This document shows positions 15,604 through 25,806 of a DNA stretch of 64,000 nt, one piece after another. Within the stretch, counting starts at the first letter, position 1; each line of letters starts with the position of its first letter. The translations under genes were made by a program, and so were the position numbers. The notes under the pieces are model-generated. The model did no database searches and had not been told where the DNA came from. It saw only the letters and a list, made by a program, of their open reading frames with translations. Source of the stretch: Pelagibacterales bacterium MED-G40 (GTDB lineage Bacteria; Pseudomonadota; Alphaproteobacteria; Pelagibacterales; Pelagibacteraceae); NCBI GenBank assembly GCA_002457515.1, contig NTJN01000001.1, forward strand, positions 223,188-287,187, read 5' to 3'.

Positions 15604-18600
15604 ATGAAAAGATACTTAAAAAATAAAAACTTTTTAATAAAAAATTTAGCTTACGACCCATCTACAGAGCACGATGCGTGTGGTGTTGGGCTTATCGCTT
15701 CAACCGATGGAAAAAAATCAAGAAAAATAGTTGAGTATGGAATTCAGGCATTAAAAGCAGTTTGGCATAGAGGGGCAGTAGATGCAGATGGTAAATCTGG
15801 TGATGGCGCTGGAATAAAATTAGAGATTTCGCCAGATTTTTTTAAAGAAAAAATATTGTCCACGGGTCATTCACATGATGAAAAAACTAGAGTTTGTGTA
15901 GGTATGATTTTTTTACCAAGAAATGATTATGCAAATCAAGAAAAGTGCAGATCAATAACAGAGACTGTTTTGCTTGAGGAAAACTATTATATTTATGGTT
16001 GGAGGCAAGTCCCAGTTAACCCCAAAGTTTTAGGTGAGAAAGCAGAAATGAGCAGGCCTGAGATTACCCAAGTTTTATTTAGAAAAAACGAGCATTTAGA
16101 GACAGACGATCTTGAAAGAGATCTTTTTGTTGTAAGAAAAAAAATAGAAAAATTAGCCCGAGATTCTCAACTAAAAGAATTTTATATTTGCTCTTTAAGT
16201 TCAAGATCTATCGTCTACAAAGGAATGTTTTTAGCAGAGTCTTTAGAAGACTTTTATCCAGATCTAAAAGATAAAAATTTTAAATCAAGATTTGCAATTT
16301 TTCACCAAAGATACTCCACTAATACTTTTCCTAGTTGGGACCTGGCTCAACCTTTTAGATCTTTAGCACACAACGGGGAAATTAATACAATTAAAGGAAA
16401 TATTAATTGGATGAAAATTCACGAACAAGACATGTCTAGTTCTCTTTTTAAAAATGTTAATGACTTAAAACCTGTGATTAGAAGTTCATCCGACTCCGGA
16501 GCTCTTGACAATGTTTTTGAACTGTTAACTCATTCTGGGAAACTGGCACCACTAATTAAACTTATGATGATACCAGATGCTTGGTCCAAAAGGAGCAAAA
16601 CTGTTCCAAAAAATCATCAACAACTCTTCAATTTTTTAAATAGCAGTATTGAACCTTGGGATGGACCTGCAGCAATTTGTGCGACTGATGCAAAATGGGT
16701 TATAGCAGCTACAGACAGAAATGGATTGAGGCCTCTTAGATATACCGTAACTTCTGACAATTTAGTTTTTGCGGGTTCAGAAACAGGAATGATAGAAATT
16801 CCTGAAGAAAAAATAATTTCTAAAGGTAGATTAGGTCCAGGGCAAATCATAGCTATAGAACTTAAAAAAGGTAAATTTTTTAAAGATGAACAATTAAAAA
16901 ATTACATTTCTAAAGAGTATAAAAAATTCAATAAACAGATTGTTGATTTAGATAAAAAAGTTTCAAGCACCAAAGAAGCGCCCAGTTTCGTGAGAGATGA
17001 ATTAAGAAGAAGACAATATCTTTCGGGTTTTAGCATTGAAGATTTAGAGCTTATTCTTCATCCAATGGTTGAAGACAGTAAAGAGACCACTGGTTCGATG
17101 GGAGATGATACTCCTGTTGCAGTTTTGTCGAGTCATTTCAGACCGGTTGCCCATTATTTTAGACAAAACTTTAGCCAAGTTACAAATCCTCCTATCGACT
17201 CTTTAAGAGAAAATAAAGTGATGAGTTTAAAAACCAGATTTGGAAATTTAGGAAATATTCTTGATTTTGATAATTTAACCGAGGACAATATCTATGTTTT
17301 AGACAGTCCTATTTTATCTAATTCACAATTTAAGAAATTTAAAAAATTATTTCAAAAAAATATAAAAATTTTGAACTGTACTTTTAATGTAAATTCTTCA
17401 TTAAAAGACAGAATAGAAGCTATAAGATCTGAAGCTGAGGTAGCAGTCCGAGAAGGGAGCAAAACTCTAATTCTGAGCGATATTAAAGTTTCTAAAGATA
17501 GTGCAAACATTCCAATGATTTTAGCTGTTGGCGCTGTTCATTCACATTTGGTTAAACTTGGGTTAAGAGGCTATTGCTCTATAAATGTTGAAACTTCGGA
17601 AACTCTAGACACACATTCTTTTGCAGTTTTAATTGGTGTTGGTGCTACGACAATTAACCCTTACTTGGCCATTGACAGTATATATCAAAGATTTGAAAGA
17701 AAACTTTTTGGTAAACTAGATTTTGATACTTGTGTGAAAAGATTTAAAAAATCAATTGAAAATGGACTGTTAAAAATAATGTCTAAAATGGGAATTTCAG
17801 TCATTAGTTCTTATAGAGGGGGCTGTAATTTTGAGGCCGTTGGTTTAAGTAGAGCTATTGTTTCTGACTATTTTCCTGGCATGGTATCACGTATTTCAGG
17901 CATAGGAATTACTGGTTTTGAAGAAAAAATTAAAAAACTTCATCAAAAAGCTTATGAAAAAAATGTTTTTGTTTTACCAATTGGAGGGATCTATAAATAT
18001 AGAAAGCTAGGCGAGGAACACCAATTTCAAGGGAATTTAATCCACGTTTTACAAACTGCAGTTGGAAATAAGTCTTACGAGACTTACAAAAAGTATTCAA
18101 AAGGAATGCATAATTTACCACCAATAAATTTAAGAGATCTATTGGAATTTAAGAAAGAGAGAAGTTCACTTGATGTAAATGAAGTTGAAAAGGTTGAGGA
18201 GTTAACTAAAAGATTTGGTAGTGGAAGCATGTCACATGGAGCATTATCAGAGGAAGCCCATGAAACGTTAGCTATTGGAATGAACAGAATAAAAGGCGCG
18301 TCCTGTAGCGGTGAAGGCGGAGAAGACTCAAAAAGATTTAAAAAATTAGAAAATGGTGACACTGCGAATTCTAGAGTTAAACAAGTTGCATCTGCAAGAT
18401 TTGGAGTAACTGTAGACTATTTAAATAATTGTAATGAAATAGAAATTAAAATTGCACAAGGTGCGAAGCCTGGAGAGGGAGGTCAGTTACCTGGTTTTAA
18501 AGTTACAAAAGATATTGCAAGATTAAGACATTCGACTCCTGGTGTTACATTAATTTCCCCACCACCACATCATGACATTTATTCAATAGAGGATTTAGCA

Positions 18601-20100
18601 CAACTAATTTACGATTTAAAACAAATCAATCCAAAAGCTAGAGTGGGTGTAAAATTAGTTGCTGCGACTGGTATTGGGACTATTGCAGCAGGGGTTGCTA
18701 AAGCTAAAGCAGATATAATATTAATTTCTGGTCACTCTGGTGGAACTGGTGCCAGTCCTCAAACTAGTATTAAGTATGCCGGTGTTCCATGGGAGATGGG
18801 CCTAACAGAAGCCAATCAAATTTTGACACTTAATAATCTGAGACACAAAGTAACACTAAGAGTTGATGGCGGCCTAAAGACAGGTAGAGATATAGTAATG
18901 GCAGCAATGATGGGAGCAGAGGAGTTTGGTATGGGCACTTCCTCATTAATAGCTATGGGCTGTATTATGGTTCGTCAGTGTCATTCTAATACATGTCCAG
19001 TAGGTGTTTGTACCCAAGATGAAAAATTAAGGAAAAAATTTACTGGCTCACCCGAAAAAGTTGTGAATTTTTTTCAATTTGTAGCTCAAGAAGTTAGAGA
19101 AATACTTGCTGAATTAGGATTTAAAAATTTGAGCGAGGTAATTGGTAGAACAGATTTACTTACTCAAATTAGTAGAGGCTCACCAAATTTAGATGATTTA
19201 GATTTAAATCCTTTACTAGTACAAGCTGATCCAGGAACTAATAAAAGATATTGTGAGCATAAAATAATTAATAAAGTTCCGGATACACTAGATGAAAAAA
19301 TTTGGTTAGATATAAAAGATAAGTTTTCCGGCGATAAAAAAATTTCATTAAGTTACAACTCAAAAAACACTTATAGAGCTATAGGAACTAGATTATCTCA
19401 TTATATATATAAGAAATTTGGCAAGGATAAATTAGATGATGACATTATTGAAATCAGATTAAATGGTTCAGCAGGTCAATCGCTAGGAGCTTTTCTATCA
19501 AAAGGTATTAAAATTTTAGTTGAAGGAGACTCCAATGATTATGTTGGCAAAGGTTTATCAGGAGGCAAAATAGTAATTAGGCCTCCAAAAAACTCTAATT
19601 TAATTTCAAAAAAAAATGTTATAATTGGAAACACAGTACTTTATGGAGCTACCAAAGGAAAAATTTTTGCTAGGGGTCAGGCTGGTGAACGTTTTGCAGT
19701 AAGAAATTCAGGAGGGATAGCTGTTGTAGAGGGTTGCGGGTCAAACGGTTGTGAGTACATGACAGGCGGAACAGTTGCAATATTAGGTGACGTAAGTGAT
19801 AATTTTGCTGCTGGAATGACTGGCGGAATGGCTTTTGTTTACGACCCAGAAAATAAATTCAAAAATTTTGTAAATAATGAGTCAGTTGTTTATCAGACTC
19901 CCGAAAGTCTGTATTGGATTGATCAACTTAAAAAGCTAATAGAAGAGTATTATGAAGAAACTAGCTCCGAAACTGCTGGAACAATACTTAATAATTTTTC
20001 ATTAGAAATTAAAAAATTTAAACAAGTTTGCCCTATAGAGATGCTTGATAAGTTAGAAAATCCAATTACATTAAAAACAAGTAAATCTAAATCAGCTTAA
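15604..20100 (+). CDS. gltB: Glutamate synthase large subunit
   Basis: Alpha subunit of GOGAT. The N-terminal glutaminase starts at Cys26 in HDACGVG, so a 25-residue propeptide is probably removed to expose the nucleophile. The central and FMN-binding synthase domains follow. The 3Fe-4S cysteines are C1120, C1126 and C1131 (GCIMVRQCHSNTCPVGVC). A right-handed beta-helix domain with repeated Gly motifs (GGTVAILGDVSDNFAAGM) forms the C-terminus. The 1498-residue length is typical. With GltD it converts 2-oxoglutarate and glutamine to two glutamates, the main route of ammonium assimilation at low ammonium. Confidence 0.97.
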   Translation: MKRYLKNKNFLIKNLAYDPSTEHDACGVGLIASTDGKKSRKIVEYGIQALKAVWHRGAVDADGKSGDGAGIKLEISPDFFKEKILSTGHSHDEKTRVCVGMIFLPRNDYANQEKCRSITETVLLEENYYIYGWRQVPVNPKVLGEKAEMSRPEITQVLFRKNEHLETDDLERDLFVVRKKIEKLARDSQLKEFYICSLSSRSIVYKGMFLAESLEDFYPDLKDKNFKSRFAIFHQRYSTNTFPSWDLAQPFRSLAHNGEINTIKGNINWMKIHEQDMSSSLFKNVNDLKPVIRSSSDSGALDNVFELLTHSGKLAPLIKLMMIPDAWSKRSKTVPKNHQQLFNFLNSSIEPWDGPAAICATDAKWVIAATDRNGLRPLRYTVTSDNLVFAGSETGMIEIPEEKIISKGRLGPGQIIAIELKKGKFFKDEQLKNYISKEYKKFNKQIVDLDKKVSSTKEAPSFVRDELRRRQYLSGFSIEDLELILHPMVEDSKETTGSMGDDTPVAVLSSHFRPVAHYFRQNFSQVTNPPIDSLRENKVMSLKTRFGNLGNILDFDNLTEDNIYVLDSPILSNSQFKKFKKLFQKNIKILNCTFNVNSSLKDRIEAIRSEAEVAVREGSKTLILSDIKVSKDSANIPMILAVGAVHSHLVKLGLRGYCSINVETSETLDTHSFAVLIGVGATTINPYLAIDSIYQRFERKLFGKLDFDTCVKRFKKSIENGLLKIMSKMGISVISSYRGGCNFEAVGLSRAIVSDYFPGMVSRISGIGITGFEEKIKKLHQKAYEKNVFVLPIGGIYKYRKLGEEHQFQGNLIHVLQTAVGNKSYETYKKYSKGMHNLPPINLRDLLEFKKERSSLDVNEVEKVEELTKRFGSGSMSHGALSEEAHETLAIGMNRIKGASCSGEGGEDSKRFKKLENGDTANSRVKQVASARFGVTVDYLNNCNEIEIKIAQGAKPGEGGQLPGFKVTKDIARLRHSTPGVTLISPPPHHDIYSIEDLAQLIYDLKQINPKARVGVKLVAATGIGTIAAGVAKAKADIILISGHSGGTGASPQTSIKYAGVPWEMGLTEANQILTLNNLRHKVTLRVDGGLKTGRDIVMAAMMGAEEFGMGTSSLIAMGCIMVRQCHSNTCPVGVCTQDEKLRKKFTGSPEKVVNFFQFVAQEVREILAELGFKNLSEVIGRTDLLTQISRGSPNLDDLDLNPLLVQADPGTNKRYCEHKIINKVPDTLDEKIWLDIKDKFSGDKKISLSYNSKNTYRAIGTRLSHYIYKKFGKDKLDDDIIEIRLNGSAGQSLGAFLSKGIKILVEGDSNDYVGKGLSGGKIVIRPPKNSNLISKKNVIIGNTVLYGATKGKIFARGQAGERFAVRNSGGIAVVEGCGSNGCEYMTGGTVAILGDVSDNFAAGMTGGMAFVYDPENKFKNFVNNESVVYQTPESLYWIDQLKKLIEEYYEETSSETAGTILNNFSLEIKKFKQVCPIEMLDKLENPITLKTSKSKSA

Positions 20101-20963
20101 TGACAAATAAGGATAAATTCTTTTTTTTTGGTTTTGGACAGACCGCTAAGTATCTTATTAATAATTTGGCACAATCTAAAAAAAAATTTAGTTTTAATGC
20201 TACTAATACAAAACGAACAAGCTTTAAAACCTTTGGTAAAAAAAAATTTAAATCTTTTAAGTTCAGAGATAAGTCTTATGACAAAAAATTAATCAATGAA
20301 TTAATACAAGCTGATTATATATTGATTTCAATACCCCCACAAAAAAAGAGAGACGTTGTTCTTAAAAGTTTTGGCAATTTATTAATAAATTCGAAATTTA
20401 AAAAACTTATTTATTTATCAGCTACAAGTGTTTACGGAAATCATAATGGAAAATGGGTAAATGAGAATTCTAAACTTAAAGGAAGGACTAAATTTGGTTT
20501 GGGAAGAAAAATTGTAGAAAAAGCTTGGTTAAAATTTAGAGACTTAAACAATCTTGATATCAACATACTACGTGTATCTGGTATTTATTCAAAAGAAAAT
20601 AACGTTCTAAAAAAAATTTCTAAAACAAATATTTACGTAAAAGAGAAAAAATATTTTTCAAGAATTCGAATAGAAGATTTAGCTCAAATTATTAAAAAAA
20701 TGTTTTTTTCACAAAAAAAGTTTATGGTACTCAATGCTTCAGATGATAAACCAGCAACAAATATAGAGGTAGCAAATTTTGCAGCAAAACTTTTAAAAAT
20801 TAAAAATTTAAAACCTGTTCCAATAGCAAAATTTAAAAATAAAATGATAAAAGAATTTTATAAAGACTCAAAAAAAGTAAGTAATAAAAATATGAAAAAC
20901 AAGTTGCAGATTAAACTTAGGTTTCCTACATATAAAGAAGGATTAAAAAAATTGTTTAATTAA
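20100..20963 (+). CDS. NAD(P)-binding epimerase-like (extended-SDR) protein
   Basis: A 287-residue Rossmann-fold protein. FFFGFGQTAKYLINNLA at residues 7-23 is the nucleotide-binding loop, YLSATSVYGNHNGKW near 104 resembles the active-site strand of NAD-dependent epimerases, and an Arg/Lys-rich C-terminus follows. The classical YxxxK pair is not clear, which places it with YeeZ-like atypical SDRs rather than true sugar epimerases. The ATG overlaps the gltB stop by one base (TAATG), implying coupled translation, though a functional tie to glutamate synthesis is not evident. The 3' end overlaps the convergent hydrolase by 21 bp. Confidence 0.75.
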   Translation: MTNKDKFFFFGFGQTAKYLINNLAQSKKKFSFNATNTKRTSFKTFGKKKFKSFKFRDKSYDKKLINELIQADYILISIPPQKKRDVVLKSFGNLLINSKFKKLIYLSATSVYGNHNGKWVNENSKLKGRTKFGLGRKIVEKAWLKFRDLNNLDINILRVSGIYSKENNVLKKISKTNIYVKEKKYFSRIRIEDLAQIIKKMFFSQKKFMVLNASDDKPATNIEVANFAAKLLKIKNLKPVPIAKFKNKMIKEFYKDSKKVSNKNMKNKLQIKLRFPTYKEGLKKLFN

Positions 20964-21704
20964 TTTTTTAAGTTCCTTATTTATTTTTTTGAGATTTATT
21001 TTCTTTGACAAACTATGATCTCCATTTTTAATAATAAACATTTTTTTCTTTTTATTAGTAAATAATTTTAAGGTCTTTTTAGAAAAAATGATTGGAACGG
21101 TTTTATCATTTGTGCCGTGAAACAAAAGAGCAGGAATTTTTAATTTCATTTTTGAAAAAACTTTATTTTTTCTACCATCAAATATTAACTTTTTTGTAAT
21201 CGGGTAAGTAGAGCCATAATCATTTTTTAACTCAAGAACGTTATTTTTTAAAATTTGACTTTTCATTTTTTTAGTGAAATTCTTCCACATTATTCTCTCA
21301 GTAAATTCAGGCGCTGATGCGATTCCAACAAATCCTATTAACTGTTTTTTAAAATATTTTGCTAAATTTAAAGCTATCCAACTACCCATACTAGACCCTA
21401 TTAAAATAATTTTTTTATTTTTAGAAACTTTGTTTTTTATTAGATCTTTAGCATCGCTAGTCCATTTAGAAATAGATCCGTTTGTGAACTTTCCACTTGA
21501 TTTTCCATGTCCAGAGTATTCGAATCTTAAGAACCCAATTTTTAATTTTTTGGCAAAATATTCAAAATTTAATGGTTTCTCTCCAACCATGTCAGACATG
21601 AAACCATGAAAAAAAATTAAAACTAATCCTTTTTCCTGATTTATTAAAGAATATCTAATTCTTCTATTTTGACTTGTTATATAAAATTTAATTTTTTTTT
21701 TCAC
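20943..21704 (-). CDS. Alpha/beta-hydrolase fold protein
   Basis: A 253-residue serine hydrolase with a complete triad: Ser105 in the GSSMG elbow (residues 103-107), Asp200 in HGTNDKT and His230 in NGDHS. The oxyanion-hole region is FFHGFMSDMVGEKP near residue 31. This resembles the small cytosolic lipase/acyl-peptidase-like hydrolases of alphaproteobacteria (palmitoyl-thioesterase-like); the substrate is not predictable. It is transcribed away from galE, with a 59-bp spacer between the starts. Confidence 0.85.
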   Translation of the reverse strand: MKKKIKFYITSQNRRIRYSLINQEKGLVLIFFHGFMSDMVGEKPLNFEYFAKKLKIGFLRFEYSGHGKSSGKFTNGSISKWTSDAKDLIKNKVSKNKKIILIGSSMGSWIALNLAKYFKKQLIGFVGIASAPEFTERIMWKNFTKKMKSQILKNNVLELKNDYGSTYPITKKLIFDGRKNKVFSKMKLKIPALLFHGTNDKTVPIIFSKKTLKLFTNKKKKMFIIKNGDHSLSKKINLKKINKELKKLIKQFF

Positions 21705-21711
21705 AATTCTA

Positions 21712-21743
21712 AATATATAGATATATTGTAAGTATTCTATAAT
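21712..21743 (+). promoter_or_regulatory. Possible promoter/operator for galE
   Basis: A consensus TATAAT lies at 21738-21743, 20 bp before the galE ATG, giving a very short leader. The expected -35 region is occupied by a perfect AT-only palindrome AATATAT-AG-ATATATT (21712-21727) instead of a TTGACA-like box. It may be a regulator site or simply AT-rich spacer. Confidence 0.3.
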
Positions 21744-21763
21744 TTTGAATGTAAACTTATTTA

Positions 21764-22738
21764 ATGAATATTCTACTTACTGGTGGAGCCGGGTACATTG
21801 GAAGTCACACATCTCTTTTGCTTATCGACAAAGGTCATGCGGTTACAATTTTAGATAATTTAATTAGCGGCAATTCTAAATTAATTCCTAATAAGGCTAA
21901 CTTTTTAAAAACTGACATATCAGATGAAAAAAAGATTAAAGAGCTTTTAAGAAAAAAAAAATTTGATCTTGTTATGCATTTTGCAGGTTTAGTTAAAGTA
22001 GAGGAGTCACTTTTATACCCAGACAAATATAAACTTAACAACGTAGATAAAGCTAAGACATTTATGAATATTTGTATGGAATGCGGTTTAAATAAAATTA
22101 TTTTTTCTTCTTCTGCAGGTGTCTACGGAAACACCTCTATTATGAAAAAAGTTAATGAGAATAGTGAGTTGATGCCTACAAATCCATATTCTAAAACAAA
22201 ACATGAATTTGAAAAGTATTTGCTAAATTTGTCAAATGAGAAAAAAATTAAATCCATTATTTTGAGATATTTTAATGTAGCTGGAGCTGATGAAAAAAAG
22301 AGATCAGGACTTATTGCAAAAAATTCAAATAATTTAATCAAAGCAGTCTGTGAAGTCGCCACAAACAAAAGAGAGAAAATTGTTATTAATGGCAATGACT
22401 ATGACACTCAAGATGGAACCACAGTGAGAGATTTTATTCATGTTACTGATTTAGCAGAAATGCACGCAATAGCTGCTGAGAATATAGGTAAGAAAAATTC
22501 AGAAATTTATAATTGTGGTTACGGTGAGGGTTATTCAGTTAATCAAGTTGTATTAGAAATGGAAAAAATTCTTAAACACTCTTTAAGTAAAGAAATAGGC
22601 AAAAGAAGAAAAGGAGATATACCTTACTCAGTTGCAGATACTACAAAATTTAAAAAAGAATTTAATTGGAACCCGAAATATAATAGTCTTAATTATATTT
22701 TAAAGTCAGCTCTAGAATGGGAGAAAAGCTTTGAGTAA
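21764..22738 (+). CDS. galE: UDP-glucose 4-epimerase
   Basis: Interconverts UDP-glucose and UDP-galactose, or the N-acetylated forms, supplying surface-glycan precursors. The 324 residues begin with the NAD loop GGAGYIGSHTS (7-17). The catalytic Tyr142/Lys146 pair is in NPYSKTK, with FSSSAGVYG at 114-122 supplying the Ser. QDGTTVRDFIHVTDLA is the conserved GalE segment near the sugar site. The length is slightly below the usual 330-340. A GT4 glycosyltransferase begins 2 nt after the stop, so epimerase and transferase are probably co-expressed. Confidence 0.93.
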   Translation: MNILLTGGAGYIGSHTSLLLIDKGHAVTILDNLISGNSKLIPNKANFLKTDISDEKKIKELLRKKKFDLVMHFAGLVKVEESLLYPDKYKLNNVDKAKTFMNICMECGLNKIIFSSSAGVYGNTSIMKKVNENSELMPTNPYSKTKHEFEKYLLNLSNEKKIKSIILRYFNVAGADEKKRSGLIAKNSNNLIKAVCEVATNKREKIVINGNDYDTQDGTTVRDFIHVTDLAEMHAIAAENIGKKNSEIYNCGYGEGYSVNQVVLEMEKILKHSLSKEIGKRRKGDIPYSVADTTKFKKEFNWNPKYNSLNYILKSALEWEKSFE

Positions 22739-22739
22739 A

Positions 22740-23882
22740 ATGAAAATTCTACAAGTTATACCTAAGCTAGGTTATGGTGGTGCAGAAACGGGTTGCTATG
22801 ACTTAGCTCATTTTTTATACGAGAAAGATTGTAAATCATTTATTATTACTAGTGGAGGCCATCTACTTAAATATGTAAAAAAAAATAAAGTAAAAATTTT
22901 TAAACTTCCAGTGCATTCAAAAAATATAATATTGATGCTCATTAACACATTAATAATTTCCTTAATAACTATAATTTATAATATAGATATAATTCATGCT
23001 AGAAGTAGAGCCCCAGCTTGGTCATGCTTATGGGCCTGCTTTTTAACAAGAAGAAAATTTGTAACTACATTTCATGGAACTTATAATTTTTCCAATGTTA
23101 TCAAAAAATTTTATAACAGTGTGATGGTCAAATCTAAGTTAATTATTGCTGGCTCTAATTTCATTTTTAATCACATAAACGAAAACTATGAAAAATTTTT
23201 AAATTCAAAAAATAAATTGATGGTAATTTTTAGAGGAATTAATTTAGAATATTTTAACGAAAAAAATATTGCTGAACATAAAAAAAAAAAATTAATTTCA
23301 GATTGGAATTTAGACACAGAAAAAAAAACTATACTGTTACCAGGAAGACTTACAAGTTGGAAAGGTCAAGATATTTTAATTGAAGCATTAAACATTCTTA
23401 TAGAAGATTATAATAAGACTAATTTCCAGGCAGTAATACTAGGTCCAGATCAGGGTAGAAAGGTTTATTCTAAAAAACTTTTTAGTTTGGTAGAAAGATA
23501 TCAACTGAACCAAAAAGTCAGATTTATATCCCATGTGAAAGATATGCCCGTTGCTTACTCAATAGCCGATATAGTTGTTTCAAGCTCAATTGAACCTGAA
23601 GCTTTTGGCAGAGTAGCTGTTGAAGCTCAAGCTATGAAAAAACCTATAGTTGCGAGTGATATAGGAGGTTCGAAAGAAACTGTTCTTAACGGAAAATCAG
23701 GAATATTATATAAATCAGGAGATGCAAGAGAATTGGCCAAAGTGCTTAATAAACTTATAGAACTAGATAAAGAAGCATTGTATTCAATGGGAAACGAAGG
23801 TAGAAAAAACGTAACAAGAAAATTTGATGTTGAAAAAATGTGTCAGACAACTTTTACAGAATATAAAAAATTACTTAAATAG
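22740..23882 (+). CDS. Glycosyltransferase, GT4 family (GT-B fold)
   Basis: Transfers a sugar from a nucleotide donor to a lipid-linked or surface acceptor. The N-terminal acceptor domain opens with VIPKLGYGGAETGCYDLA. The donor domain has GRLTSWKGQDILIEAL near residue 203 and the GT4 E-x7-E motif in EPEAFGRVAVEAQAM. I chose the ATG at 22740, 2 nt after the galE stop; an upstream TTG at 22731 overlapping galE would add three residues. Acceptor and sugar are unknown. It precedes thrS by only 4 nt and so may be transcribed with the translation genes. Confidence 0.88.
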   Translation: MKILQVIPKLGYGGAETGCYDLAHFLYEKDCKSFIITSGGHLLKYVKKNKVKIFKLPVHSKNIILMLINTLIISLITIIYNIDIIHARSRAPAWSCLWACFLTRRKFVTTFHGTYNFSNVIKKFYNSVMVKSKLIIAGSNFIFNHINENYEKFLNSKNKLMVIFRGINLEYFNEKNIAEHKKKKLISDWNLDTEKKTILLPGRLTSWKGQDILIEALNILIEDYNKTNFQAVILGPDQGRKVYSKKLFSLVERYQLNQKVRFISHVKDMPVAYSIADIVVSSSIEPEAFGRVAVEAQAMKKPIVASDIGGSKETVLNGKSGILYKSGDARELAKVLNKLIELDKEALYSMGNEGRKNVTRKFDVEKMCQTTFTEYKKLLK

Positions 23883-23886
23883 TTAA

Positions 23887-25806
23887 ATGCCTGATATAAA
23901 ACTTTTAGACGGAAAAAAAATACCATTCACAAAATCAATAAATGGATTCGAGTTAGCTAAAAAAATTAGCAAAACTCTAGAAAAAGAAGCGTTAATAATG
24001 AAGGTGGATGGAGAATTAAAAGATCTTAGTTACCAAATTAAAAATAACTCCGTAGTTAAAATTGTTACATCAAAAGATAAAGAAGGATTAGAAGTTCTAA
24101 GACATGATGCCGCTCATATAATGGCAATGTCAGTTCAAGAATTATTTCCAGGTACTCAAGTAACTATTGGTCCGGTAATTGAGAATGGTTTTTACTACGA
24201 CTTTGCAAGAAAAGAACCATTTACTAGTGACGACTTAGCGAGGATAGAAAAAAAAATGTCCGAAATAATCGAGAGAGACGTAAAAACAAGAAGAGAAGTT
24301 TGGGAGAGAGATAAAGCGATTCAACACTTTAAAAAAATCGGAGAAAAATATAAAGCTGAGATCATTGAAAGTATTCCAACTAATGAAGAACTCTCCGTTT
24401 ATCACCATGGAGACACCTGGCATGATTTATGTAGGGGCCCTCACTTAGCCTCTTCAGGTAAAATTGGAAAAGCTTTTAAACTAACAAAAGTATCTGGAGC
24501 ATATTGGCGCGGAGATTCAAAAAAAGAAATGTTACAGAGGATATATGGAACATGCTGGAGTTCAAAAAAAGAACTTGATGATTACCTTAATAGACTAGAA
24601 GAAGCTGAAAAAAGAGATCATAGAAAATTAGGAAAAGAGATGAATCTTTTTCACTTTAGAGAGGAGAGTCCTGGTGCAGTTTTTTGGCATGAAAAAGGAT
24701 GGATTTTATTTCAAAGATTGATTGAATACATGAGGTTAAAGCAAAGACTGGCTGGCTATAAAGAGATTAATACTCCTGAAATTCTAGATAAGTCACTATG
24801 GGAAAAATCTGGACACTGGGAAAAATTTGGAGAAAATATGTACACTTCAGAAACTCCAGACGAAAAAACTTTTGCTATAAAACCTATGAACTGCCCTGGA
24901 TGTGTTCAAGTTTTTAATCAAGGACTAAAAAGCTATAGAGACCTACCACTTAAGTTATCTGAATTTGGAAAGGTTCATAGATATGAGGCATCTGGAGCCT
25001 TACATGGTTTACTAAGAGTTAGAGCTTTTACCCAAGACGATGCACACATATTTTGTACCGAAGAACAAATAACAGAAGAGTGTTTAAGTGTTACAAACCT
25101 GATACTAGAAATTTATAAAGATCTGGGTTTCAAGGATGTTTTACTTCAATTTTCTGACCGTCCTGAAAAAAGAGTTGGGGATGATAAAATTTGGGATAAA
25201 TCTGAAGCAGCTTTGCTGACAGCAATAAAAAAATCAAAATTAAAGTATGAAATCAATAAAGGTGATGGTGCTTTTTACGGTCCTAAAATAGACTTTGTTC
25301 TTCGTGATGCTATCGGCAGAGATTGGCAATGTGGAACTTTACAAGTAGACTTAAACTTACCAGGTAGATTAGGAGCAAGTTTTGTGGATAAAGACGGATC
25401 AAAAAAAGTTCCAGTAATGTTACATAGAGCTTTATTCGGATCACTAGAAAGATTTATAGGAATACTTATTGAACACTATGCTGGGAAATTACCTTTGTGG
25501 TTATCTCCAGCACAAGCTGTAGTATTACCTATCTCTGAAGAGAACAACAATTATGCAAAAAAGTTGTTTGAAGATTTATTTAAAGAAGGTATAAAATGCG
25601 AAGTGGATTTAAAAAATCAAAAAATTAATTACAAAATTAGAGAATATTCCTTATCAAAAGTTCCCATACTTTTAATTTGCGGTAAAAAAGAAGAAGAAAA
25701 AAATACAGTTACTATTCGAAAACTAGGATCTGAAAAACAAGAAACAGTCAAAAAAGAAAAGCTAATCAATGATCTAGTTATGTTAAATAAATTTCCTTTA
25801 AATTAA
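23887..25806 (+). CDS. thrS: Threonyl-tRNA synthetase
   Basis: Class II synthetase charging tRNA-Thr. Of 639 residues, 1-60 form the TGS domain. The editing domain has RHDAAHIMAMSVQELFPG and HGDTWHDLCRGPHLASSGK. The catalytic core holds the Zn ligands in MNCPGC and in the ALHGLLRVRAFTQDDAH region, plus motif 3 in LHRALFGSLERFIGIL. The anticodon-binding domain closes the chain. All modules are present, so editing of mis-charged Ser-tRNA should be intact. It is the first gene of the thrS-infC-rpmI-rplT-pheST group and begins 4 nt after a glycosyltransferase. Confidence 0.97.
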   Translation: MPDIKLLDGKKIPFTKSINGFELAKKISKTLEKEALIMKVDGELKDLSYQIKNNSVVKIVTSKDKEGLEVLRHDAAHIMAMSVQELFPGTQVTIGPVIENGFYYDFARKEPFTSDDLARIEKKMSEIIERDVKTRREVWERDKAIQHFKKIGEKYKAEIIESIPTNEELSVYHHGDTWHDLCRGPHLASSGKIGKAFKLTKVSGAYWRGDSKKEMLQRIYGTCWSSKKELDDYLNRLEEAEKRDHRKLGKEMNLFHFREESPGAVFWHEKGWILFQRLIEYMRLKQRLAGYKEINTPEILDKSLWEKSGHWEKFGENMYTSETPDEKTFAIKPMNCPGCVQVFNQGLKSYRDLPLKLSEFGKVHRYEASGALHGLLRVRAFTQDDAHIFCTEEQITEECLSVTNLILEIYKDLGFKDVLLQFSDRPEKRVGDDKIWDKSEAALLTAIKKSKLKYEINKGDGAFYGPKIDFVLRDAIGRDWQCGTLQVDLNLPGRLGASFVDKDGSKKVPVMLHRALFGSLERFIGILIEHYAGKLPLWLSPAQAVVLPISEENNNYAKKLFEDLFKEGIKCEVDLKNQKINYKIREYSLSKVPILLICGKKEEEKNTVTIRKLGSEKQETVKKEKLINDLVMLNKFPLN